From positions 1-23,673 of the IMG/VR virus record IMGVR_UViG_3300027736_002828: a stretch of 23,673 nucleotides of DNA; one strand, written 5' to 3'. The DNA comes from a virus. Made by a program: the position numbers and the translations under genes. The notes beneath the pieces were generated by a model that was not told the origin of the DNA, searched no databases, and worked only from the letters and a program-made list of their open reading frames with translations. Positions 16,312 through 23,673 of the stretch are shown here, piece after piece. Each line of letters starts with the position of its first letter. Within the stretch, counting starts at the first letter, position 1.

Positions 16312-19300
16312 TTAATTTCTTATTCCTGCTAATGAACCTCCAAATTGTTTTTCTTTTCTTATGACCTCAGTTACTACAGCATACATTCTAGTATTTAAGT
16401 TCTTAGAAAGCTCAATATCTTGTTGCTGATAACTTGTAGTATTAGCGCCCATTTTTATTGATCCATCTCTTTGGACACTTGTATTGAAGTTAAATGAATT
16501 ATTTGCATTCGTATTATTATTAACTGTAGAGTTACTATTTCCAGCGCCGCTAATTGATGAACCACCGCTTTGCATACCAGTTCCGTATCTTTTCACCATT
16601 GGAGAATCATATAGTCCGCCTTCCATATAACCAGGAATTGTATCTGATAAACGAGAACCTATTAATCCACCAGTTTGTCTTCCATTCTTTTTAAAATCTG
16701 GCGCATATGGATTAGCACCATAAATATTTGAACTATAAAATGGTTTTGAAGTTAAACTTCTAAAACCAGTTTGTGGAGCGCCACCAGTATATTCGAAATT
16801 TTTACCCAATAACCCTGACTTTTGATAACTAGCTAATTTTCCCATTTCTGAATTAGTCATGCCAGTTCCTCCTGTTGCTTGAACTTTTGCAGATAATTTT
16901 TGTGCATTAGTCGCTTTCATATTAGAAGCCACATTAGAAATCCCTGCGCCAATAGCTATTGTTGCAGCAGCAGCTACTAAACTACCAATCATTGCTGCTT
17001 TTTGTTTTTTTGCTTCTAATTTTTTGGCTCTATCTTCTGCGGCTTTTTGTTTTGCAACATCTGATAATTCATTATATAATTGACTATTATCCAATCCTTC
17101 ACTAGTCATATACTTTTCCATATTTGCAAGATTATCTTGATCTGATTTAGAACTTGCTAAATCAAAACCAAAAGAACCACCAGAAGCAAAACGAGGCGCA
17201 GCGCTAAAATTAAGAGAATCTAAAGCGGAAGGACCGCCCATTGCCATTACCGCATTTCTATTTAATACATATTCACCATTCTCAAGCATAGCTGGATATT
17301 TATCGCCAGTTCCAGCGCCTGATATATACATACCTGATTGAGCGCGAATATAACCTCCAGTTTGCGCTCCAAAAATACTTCCCAAGCCAGATCCACTTAT
17401 TATTTTAGATATTCCAGTATTCATTAACTGGGTACTAAATGTATCTAAAAATTTAGAAGCAACACCCATTAATGCTGCATCTAGATTATCAGTTTCTCTT
17501 ATTGTAGCTTTAATAGCATCAACCATTCCATCTCTAAAAAGCATAGGCGTATCTTTTGCCAATCTATTTAATCCAGTATCAGCATCTTCTTGTATTTGAT
17601 CGAAACCTTCTTTGAATCCCATTCTTATTGACTGTCTATCTTGAGCTTCTTGTCTAACTTTGCCATTTAAAATTTCTTGTAATTTTTGTTGTTTATCAAG
17701 TTCAGAAGTATTATCTTGCAAAGTTTGTCTTATTTGATATTCGAAGTCTGCTAATTTTTTAGCTTCATCAGATCTTGGATTTACTAATTGTCTCGCTGTT
17801 CTAAGCTCATCTGCGACTCTTTTAGCATCTTCAAGATTATTAATTGTAGGATTAATGTTAGAAATAGCATTTTTAGCGGCATTCTGGTCTTTAGTTAAAG
17901 GCTCTGTTAAATTTTCTATACCGCCACGATACATTGCAAATTCATTTAGAGACCCTCTGGCTTTAGTTAGACTATTTAATCTTGTTTGTTGTTGATTAAT
18001 ACCTAGGTTTTCGTTATTTTTTTGAATTTCAAGATTCGCTTTACCAGTGACGCCAAGTCCATAAAAATTAGCGTCTCTAGATTTAAAAGCATCTATTCGT
18101 TGCGAGTCAATTTCTAAACTATTACGAAAATTTTGCTCTGCACTGGCGGTTTCAAGAACGATTCTTAATCTATCATTATATAGTTTATTAGCTTCACCAA
18201 GTTGTTTTGCAGCTTGTTCACTAACGCTTAAATTAGCTTTTAAAGTTTGCTGTTCTACTTCTTGATCATTTTTTAATTTATCTATAATTCCTAATTGAGC
18301 GACCATTGCATTATTGACGTCTTGATTACCTAAAACAACGTCTTTTGTAATATTTCGGATTTGCTGTAATTTTGCTTCATATGTATCAATGTCTTTAAAT
18401 TGAGGAATACTAACAGTTGACAATTGATTTAATCTAGCAGAATTTTTTGTATATGAATTAATATCAAAATCTTGTGGAATTAAATCTTTGAATAAATCAG
18501 GTCTTAATAGTACATCTTGAACAGAACCTTCAAATGTACTAGGTATAGATAATGATAATTTATCTAATTGAGTTTGTTGAGCGTCTTCTAAATTTTGTTT
18601 TATTGCAGTAATTTGTTTTTTTAAAAAATCTTCTCCCGGTGCAAAAACCGCTTCTCTACTTGTTAGTTGAGTACTATCCAAAGCGTTCTGATCAATTGCT
18701 GCTTTCTTGTCATTAATTTGTGATGGCGACAGTGCAAATCCAAAACCAGCTTTTTCAGAATTAGCTTTTTCTCTCGCCGTTTTAATTTGCCTTACTGCGC
18801 TTGATGCATTTAAAATTTTATTTCTTTCAAGCTCTCTATTTATGAGTTGACCTTCTAATTCAATTAAAGCTTGAGTGCTTTCGGCTCTTCTTTGCGACAT
18901 TTTTATTTCTAACTCTACTAATGTCAATTGTTGCTTTTGTTTTGCGGACAAAGAAACCGTACTTTTTAGTTGTTGAATTAATTGTGCATTAAATTCAGCT
19001 ATTTTTTCTGGGTCTCCTACAAACCCAGCGTCTTTTGCATTTTTTGTGGAAGACGTTTTTGTTATTAAATCTTCTAGTGCTTGTTGTTGTGTTTCAGGAT
19101 TTTGTAAATTAGCCAATATAGGTTTTAAAGTTTTTTCTATAATATCTTGATTTCCGCCTCCTAATCTTTCGAATATTTGTTTTCCTGATGTGTTAATTAC
19201 ATCTGAAGACAAACGCGTTCTTTCGTTTTGCTGAGACATCGCTGTCTGTCTCAGTTTAACTTCAGCTTGCCTTCCTGCGACTTCCAAAGGACTAGTAATT

Positions 19301-22300
19301 TTATCAATAAACTCTCCAACCGCACTGTCCAATACGTCTAGTCTAGCAGAATCAAATTCTTTTTCTTGAATCTGCATGGACGCATTAAAAATATAATCAT
19401 CTATTCCTTTACGAAGATTCAACAATAATTCGCGAGAATTAAATTGAATAGCTTTTGATTTATCGATAGTGGTTTTAAAATTTTGCTGGGTTTTATCAAA
19501 ATATCTTTGAGTTATTTCTTGCATGTTATCAATAAAAAATGTACCCTCTGTTCCCATTTCTTGTATTCTGTTGTCCCCTAAAACGGCGAATTCTTCTGCT
19601 ACTTTTTTAGACATACCATTTTTTAAACCAATATTTGTTAAAGCCGTTTCACCTGTAACTCCAGCTTGCAGTTCTTTTTGATAATCCGTCGCGAAAGATT
19701 TAGTTTGATTTTCATCTAATCCGCTTTGTTTAAGCATATCAAAAAACCCTTGAAATTGAACAAAAGAAGTTTGTAAATTAGCTTCTGTGACTTTTTCTAT
19801 TTTTGCGGTGCTTTCGTTAACGTCATAACCTTTCTTTTTTAACTCATTAACCCTTGTCGCAGTTAATTCGACAAATGGTCGTTCTTGTTTTTTGTAACTA
19901 GAAGATAAACTTTTAATTCCAGAGATTAAAGAAGCTTCTTTTGTAAATTCTTGAATTGCTTGTTGCATTTTTCCTACATCGCCAGAAGCTTCATTAAATT
20001 TTCTAGCCAACTCAGGAGAACTTTCACTTAATTTTTGAAAAGTCTCTGATAATTTATATGTGGCTTGATTTAATAAACTTTCATCTTTTACACTTCCTAT
20101 TTGAGACAACTGATCAATGTAAGATTTAGCACCCTCTACCGTCTGTGTAGATGCAGCTCTGTACGATTCCGCTGCATTAGCTAAATCCGAAATAGAATCT
20201 TGAGCGCTAAGAGCCGCTTGCCCTAGTCCAACAATAGCTCCAACAGCCGTTCCTATTCCAGGACCACCAAGTGCAGTGCCAACAAAAGCGCCTGTTGATA
20301 ATCCAGTTAAAATTGAACTCGGAGCTGATGAAGCAAACCTTTCTGAAACGGACATGTCTTCCCTTCCTCTTCCTCTAGACACTATCTGCTCTAACATACC
20401 ACCAATCATTGGCGCTGCTAATTGAAAACCAACTCCGCTTAAAGCTTTTACTGACTGATTAATTCTAGTCCCCCTTCTTCTACCTGCGAATCCCCCAAAA
20501 ACGCCTCCAATTTGCTCTTCTAAAGAACCACCGTTTGATCCAAATCTTTTTTGATATCTAGCTGCTGTTTTTGGATCATTCGCTAATTCTTGCTTAATAC
20601 GCTGTTCTCTTTGTTCGCTAGAAAGATTCTTTAGATCTTGACGTCTAGTCTTTTTAGCTTGTGTTTTTGCTGCTGCTGCCGCTTCTGCTGTTGCTTTCGA
20701 CGCTGCTGCCGACGCTGCTGCCGACGCTGTTGCTGCTGTTGCTGCTACTGCTGCCGCTGCTGCTTGATCTCTAGTTTTCTGTGCTAAGAGCGCTTGAGCT
20801 GTGGCGTTGTCTGTAATTGATTTTCGAAGAGCTGTATTAGCCAGTGTAACAATATTTGCAGATCCAGTATTAACCTGTAGAACGCGAGCGTTTTGCATTA
20901 TCTGAAGCTTAAGAGCATTTTGTTCTTTACTCGTTAAAGTTAAATCTTGTGTTAACTTCTTTAAAGCCTGATTCATTTCAACAAACGCTCTACGATCTAC
21001 GTCGGGTAAAGCTTTAGATGATACGCCAAAAGCATCTTGAGATTTAACTGTCGCAAAATTAGGCACAAATCCTCTATTCATTAACCCAGCATCTTTCTGC
21101 CCTCTCATTGAATCACTTAAAGCGTTACTTAAACCACCATGATCAGATATTGCGGAACTGAATGTTGGCTGACTCTTGTTTCTAATGTGTGGGAAAGGCT
21201 TATTATCGAATACGGCTTTTTCTCCGCTCATGCTTTCTTCTAAGCCCATTACTGCTTGTTTATACGCAAAGTTAGGAAGAAATCCTTTAGCGAAACCAGC
21301 GAAGCCGTTTCTTCCTTGAGAATTCATAAATCCATTTAATACGTTTAGACCGTTTGGACCGTTTAACTTTGATAGATTTGTTTTTGGATGTGTTAAAAAC
21401 CTTAATTCTCCAGAAGTTAAATGACGACCAAAAGAAGATTCAATATCTTTTATCAACTTCATCAAGTCGCCAGAATAATGAACTGAATTTTGACTCAAAG
21501 TATCTACGTCAATTAAATCAGCAAAATTAGGTATAAAACCTTTGCTATGTGTTGTTGTCAATTCTAATAAAGAATCTCTAAGATATTGTTGTTGCTTGGG
21601 ATCTATAAGTAAATTTAATAATTGTTCTTTATTTAATTTTTTACTAGCTCCTTTAGGATCAACTAAATTACCAATAGCTGTTTTAGCTAATTTAACTCTG
21701 CTTAAACCTTGTGGAAAAGCTAAACCTTTATCTTGAGGTAAAAGTTCTCCAGTAATAAATAAATCTTTATCTTTGCCAATTATTTTTTTAGCTTTTTCAA
21801 TAATACCAGAATAAAGAATATTAGAAACACTACGTTTTTTAGATGCTGGATCTTTTATAGGATAATTGCCGCGATCCATTGACTCAATTGATAATTTGTT
21901 TTTATTTAATTCTCCATAAATAGATGAGCCATAACCAGCAGTGGCTTGTAATTCTTTTGCAAAATTAGGAATAAAACCTCCAGAAGCTTCTGCTCTATAA
22001 AAACGAGGATTATTAACATATGAAGTTAATAATTCATTTGTTTTTTGTGAAAGTACTTTAAGTAATTCAGGACTATTTTTAGCAATCTCATCATAATTTG
22101 TTGCTGCTAAAGGTAAAAACTCTTTACCTAAAGCGCTCATATATTGTAAATGCTGTGGATTTCCAGGTTCGTTAAAAACACCCAATAACTCTCTTAATCT
22201 AGCAGCAGCTTTTGGATTTTTTTTAACAAAATCATTATATTTTTTAGTAATAATTCCTGTTGCACTGCCTCCACTTTGTGAATCTTTACGACCACCTTTA

Positions 22301-23673
22301 ATTTCTATACCAACTAAATCAAGTAAATCTGTAGGATCAGTATTAACTAATTCCATAACCAAATCTAAAGACGCTTGGCCTTCTATAGTATCTGGTTCAA
22401 GAGATTGACCTGAAATTAAAGATTTTATTTTAGATTTATTAGCTTGTAAACTCATAGAAGAACGAACAAATTTCTCATATATTGGACCAAAAACATTTCC
22501 GTCACCAGCTTTTTTATTATAATCTGTTTTATTAGTTCTGAATTGTGTGGAGCTAAAAGTATCTGCCACGCCTGCCCCTGCAATATTTAATGTTGGCTGT
22601 TTTGCGTCGAATGATGGATTAGCGTATTTTTTAAACCAAGGTATTCTCAATATGCTTATAGGAGGAGCAAAGTTTGGAATAAAACCATTAGCAGAAGCTC
22701 CGATTTCGCTTCCAAATGGTTGATAAACAGGAAGAGTTCCAAAGTCTAAATCTTTTTGCGCCACATCTTCCGCTCTGCCATTAATATTTATTCTAACTGC
22801 TTTTTTAATCAACTGACTTAAATACGCCTCACCTGCTTTAACTTCAATACCTTGAATAGCATTCGGCCCCGTTGGTATTAAGTCTGCGGCTGACGTTGAT
22901 TTGTCACTTATTGTATACGCTCCAGATATTCCTGGAAGTTTTGAAATTAATTTTTCATAAGCGTCTCCGACAAAATTTTGATAATCTCCATTTAAAGAGT
23001 TTTTAAAACCTTCCGAAGTTGTAATTAATTCACCCTTTTTAGAGCCACTTTTATATTTAAAAAGGTTATTGTTTTTAGCGGCTTCTTCATTTTGTGATAG
23101 TTCATATTTCTTTTGTAAGTCTTTTAATGTAAATCCAACTTTAGATGTAGTTGTCTTAAAAACTGCCTCTAAATCAGCATCTGTTAAACCAATACTTTGG
23201 CCTGTTTTAATTAAATTTTGGTTCCCTTGAATCGAACCAAACCACATAGCAGACACGGCTGAATCAACATCTTTTTTTTGCAAATATTTTATAACATCTA
23301 TTTTTCCAGAAATCCAATCATAGACAGCATTTGGTTTTTTAGTTTTATTGTCAAAACCAGAATCTAAATTTTTTCCTACTAAATCTAAATTTTTTTCAGC
23401 ACCAATATCCGATGAACTCATTTGCATTATCTTTATAGCATGATTACTATAAGCTCTTTGTTTTTTGTCAACGCCGCCTCCATTTGGAAGCTGAAAAGTA
23501 TAATCTTCTTTATTTAATTTTGCAAAATTAGGTATAAATCCACCAGCCGTATACGGATCAACACCTGTTCTACTTATAGAATTCTGTCTATGTGCGCGGC
23601 CAGCTTTTGATCCAGCAGGAGGATTAATAAAAGGTTGAGCAAAACCGGGGACGTATTTAACATCTTCCGCAGT
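16312..23673 (-). CDS. Tail tape measure protein, very large, with motif-delimited N-terminal module array (partial, runs off right edge)
   Basis: The frame is open from the TAA at 16312 to the right edge, giving 2453 visible residues. The Met at 23427 is internal; 82 residues precede it and the true start lies outside. Numbering from that Met: residues 1-800 are an array of modules separated by GFIPNFA-type motifs (also one before the Met); residues 885-930 are an Ala-rich, charged linker; 997-1075 are hydrophobic and Gly-rich (GFQLAAPMIGGML, GAFVGTALGGPGIGTAVGAIVGLG), as expected for a membrane-inserting segment; about 1090-2000 are heptad-like, Gln/Glu/Lys-rich coiled coil. The C-terminal part has the tape-measure signature PAMLENGEYVLNRNAV (near 17247-17298), another hydrophobic helix (near 16935-16997) and the ending VVTEVIRKEKQFGGSL. 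It sets tail length and helps DNA delivery. The N-terminal array is not part of any tape measure family I can name. Confidence 0.9.
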   Translation of the reverse strand, partial: TAEDVKYVPGFAQPFINPPAGSKAGRAHRQNSISRTGVDPYTAGGFIPNFAKLNKEDYTFQLPNGGGVDKKQRAYSNHAIKIMQMSSSDIGAEKNLDLVGKNLDSGFDNKTKKPNAVYDWISGKIDVIKYLQKKDVDSAVSAMWFGSIQGNQNLIKTGQSIGLTDADLEAVFKTTTSKVGFTLKDLQKKYELSQNEEAAKNNNLFKYKSGSKKGELITTSEGFKNSLNGDYQNFVGDAYEKLISKLPGISGAYTISDKSTSAADLIPTGPNAIQGIEVKAGEAYLSQLIKKAVRININGRAEDVAQKDLDFGTLPVYQPFGSEIGASANGFIPNFAPPISILRIPWFKKYANPSFDAKQPTLNIAGAGVADTFSSTQFRTNKTDYNKKAGDGNVFGPIYEKFVRSSMSLQANKSKIKSLISGQSLEPDTIEGQASLDLVMELVNTDPTDLLDLVGIEIKGGRKDSQSGGSATGIITKKYNDFVKKNPKAAARLRELLGVFNEPGNPQHLQYMSALGKEFLPLAATNYDEIAKNSPELLKVLSQKTNELLTSYVNNPRFYRAEASGGFIPNFAKELQATAGYGSSIYGELNKNKLSIESMDRGNYPIKDPASKKRSVSNILYSGIIEKAKKIIGKDKDLFITGELLPQDKGLAFPQGLSRVKLAKTAIGNLVDPKGASKKLNKEQLLNLLIDPKQQQYLRDSLLELTTTHSKGFIPNFADLIDVDTLSQNSVHYSGDLMKLIKDIESSFGRHLTSGELRFLTHPKTNLSKLNGPNGLNVLNGFMNSQGRNGFAGFAKGFLPNFAYKQAVMGLEESMSGEKAVFDNKPFPHIRNKSQPTFSSAISDHGGLSNALSDSMRGQKDAGLMNRGFVPNFATVKSQDAFGVSSKALPDVDRRAFVEMNQALKKLTQDLTLTSKEQNALKLQIMQNARVLQVNTGSANIVTLANTALRKSITDNATAQALLAQKTRDQAAAAAVAATAATASAAASAAASKATAEAAAAAKTQAKKTRRQDLKNLSSEQREQRIKQELANDPKTAARYQKRFGSNGGSLEEQIGGVFGGFAGRRRGTRINQSVKALSGVGFQLAAPMIGGMLEQIVSRGRGREDMSVSERFASSAPSSILTGLSTGAFVGTALGGPGIGTAVGAIVGLGQAALSAQDSISDLANAAESYRAASTQTVEGAKSYIDQLSQIGSVKDESLLNQATYKLSETFQKLSESSPELARKFNEASGDVGKMQQAIQEFTKEASLISGIKSLSSSYKKQERPFVELTATRVNELKKKGYDVNESTAKIEKVTEANLQTSFVQFQGFFDMLKQSGLDENQTKSFATDYQKELQAGVTGETALTNIGLKNGMSKKVAEEFAVLGDNRIQEMGTEGTFFIDNMQEITQRYFDKTQQNFKTTIDKSKAIQFNSRELLLNLRKGIDDYIFNASMQIQEKEFDSARLDVLDSAVGEFIDKITSPLEVAGRQAEVKLRQTAMSQQNERTRLSSDVINTSGKQIFERLGGGNQDIIEKTLKPILANLQNPETQQQALEDLITKTSSTKNAKDAGFVGDPEKIAEFNAQLIQQLKSTVSLSAKQKQQLTLVELEIKMSQRRAESTQALIELEGQLINRELERNKILNASSAVRQIKTAREKANSEKAGFGFALSPSQINDKKAAIDQNALDSTQLTSREAVFAPGEDFLKKQITAIKQNLEDAQQTQLDKLSLSIPSTFEGSVQDVLLRPDLFKDLIPQDFDINSYTKNSARLNQLSTVSIPQFKDIDTYEAKLQQIRNITKDVVLGNQDVNNAMVAQLGIIDKLKNDQEVEQQTLKANLSVSEQAAKQLGEANKLYNDRLRIVLETASAEQNFRNSLEIDSQRIDAFKSRDANFYGLGVTGKANLEIQKNNENLGINQQQTRLNSLTKARGSLNEFAMYRGGIENLTEPLTKDQNAAKNAISNINPTINNLEDAKRVADELRTARQLVNPRSDEAKKLADFEYQIRQTLQDNTSELDKQQKLQEILNGKVRQEAQDRQSIRMGFKEGFDQIQEDADTGLNRLAKDTPMLFRDGMVDAIKATIRETDNLDAALMGVASKFLDTFSTQLMNTGISKIISGSGLGSIFGAQTGGYIRAQSGMYISGAGTGDKYPAMLENGEYVLNRNAVMAMGGPSALDSLNFSAAPRFASGGSFGFDLASSKSDQDNLANMEKYMTSEGLDNSQLYNELSDVAKQKAAEDRAKKLEAKKQKAAMIGSLVAAAATIAIGAGISNVASNMKATNAQKLSAKVQATGGTGMTNSEMGKLASYQKSGLLGKNFEYTGGAPQTGFRSLTSKPFYSSNIYGANPYAPDFKKNGRQTGGLIGSRLSDTIPGYMEGGLYDSPMVKRYGTGMQSGGSSISGAGNSNSTVNNNTNANNSFNFNTSVQRDGSIKMGANTTSYQQQDIELSKNLNTRMYAVVTEVIRKEKQFGGSLAGIRN
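20638..20775 (-). repeat. Ala-rich low-complexity segment in the tape measure gene
   Basis: Codes for about 46 residues, mostly Ala with some Thr, Ser, Lys and Arg (for example AAAVAATAATASAAAS). On the plus strand it appears as runs of gctgct and gccgac units, locally much richer in GC than the rest. It marks the boundary between the motif-delimited module array and the coiled-coil ruler, and is likely a helical linker. Confidence 0.85.
22228..22506 (-). other. PD-(D/E)XK nuclease-like module 2 within the tape measure protein
   Basis: Residues 308-400 counted from the Met at 23427. It repeats the layout of module 1: NVFGPIYEKFV (Glu318), ASLDLVMELV (Asp355) and LVGIEIKGGR (Glu375, Lys377). 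The two modules lie on either side of the GFIPNFA copy at 22686-22666 and share the G-x-x-Y-E-K and G-I-E-[VI]-K-[AG]-G patterns, which suggests an old duplication. Confidence 0.5.
22783..22995 (-). other. PD-(D/E)XK nuclease-like module 1 within the tape measure protein
   Basis: Residues 145-215 counted from the internal Met at 23427. The stretch has GDAYEKL (Glu158), then AADL (Asp182), then GIEVKAGE (Glu195, Lys197), the order and spacing of the core of PD-(D/E)XK nucleases: a helix with Glu, a strand with Asp, and a strand with E-x-K. All the predicted acidic and lysine residues are present. Assignment is by motif only. Confidence 0.5.

Larger units (their letters stand above)
21052..23541 (-). 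repeat. Six copies of a G-F-[IVL]-P-N-F-A protein motif in the tape measure gene
   Basis: Near-identical heptapeptides are encoded at 23541-23521 (GFIPNFA), 22686-22666 (GFIPNFA), 21978-21958 (GFIPNFA), 21540-21520 (GFIPNFA), 21285-21265 (GFLPNFA) and 21072-21052 (GFVPNFA). A degenerate form, YVPGFA, lies at 23655-23638. Each is preceded by a small or basic residue (A-G, A-N, S-G, S-K, A-K, N-R) and followed by a variable dipeptide. Distances between copies are 285, 236, 146, 85 and 71 residues. Confidence 0.93.

Noticed and set aside
2518-16314. Recoded stop codon usage (no TAG stops among the ten genes that end here)
   Set aside because: TAA and TGA are both used as stops, no gene is interrupted by in-frame TAG, and an AT-rich genome explains the absence of TAG in so small a sample.
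20200-20780. Foreign insertion suggested by locally higher GC in the tape measure gene
   Set aside because: The frame is continuous and the GC rise is explained by Ala and Gly codons of the linker and hydrophobic segment.
23425-23427. ATG 23427 as the true start of the tape measure protein
   Set aside because: The frame is open to the right edge with a matching GFIPNFA motif, and there is no gap, stop or ribosome binding site.

Overview
The window is a stretch of the structural (tail) module of a tailed phage or prophage, almost certainly a long-tailed siphovirus with a lambda-type tail tip. Every gene is on the minus strand, so transcription runs right to left. The genes form one tightly packed run with gaps of at most 8 bases and several ATGA/TAATG overlaps. 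No promoter, terminator, RNA gene, mobile element or replication gene is visible. The DNA is AT-rich (roughly 30% GC by eye). Nearly all starts lack a Shine-Dalgarno sequence, which with the AT-richness hints at a Bacteroidota-type host. That is only a weak inference.

Layout in transcription order. (1) 23673-16312: a very large tape measure protein whose start lies beyond the right edge. The visible 2453 residues hold an unusual N-terminal array of modules separated by a G-F-[IVL]-P-N-F-A motif, at least two of which look like PD-(D/E)XK nuclease folds. These are followed by an Ala-rich and coiled-coil ruler and a conventional tape-measure C-terminus. (2) 16310-15396 and 13598-12792: two divergent tube-like beta-domain proteins, with a fibre-like protein carrying VGIGTTSP-type repeats (15394-13598) between them. 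(3) 12795-10792: a 667-residue protein combining a LamG-like lectin domain with two lambda gpM-like domains. (4) 10795-8036: a 919-residue protein with Ig-like, FN3-like and LamG-like domains. (5) 8031-2518: the lambda order L, K, I, J. These are a gpL-like Fe-S protein with an inserted carbohydrate-binding-like module, a stand-alone JAB metalloprotease, a gpI-like ubiquitin-fold protein and a gpJ-like central tip protein carrying an inserted lectin-like domain. (6) 2509-1: the N-terminal part of a large tail fibre that runs off the left edge in a Gly-X-Y (mostly Gly-Ser-Ser/Gly-Thr-Ser) collagen-like repeat.

Together these genes would build the tail from tape measure to host-contacting tip. 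The conserved scaffold (tape measure, M, L, K, I, J) has been decorated at almost every step with beta-sandwich or lectin-like modules, so this tip probably makes many contacts with surface glycans. The least explained part is the motif-delimited module array at the N-terminal side of the tape measure protein.
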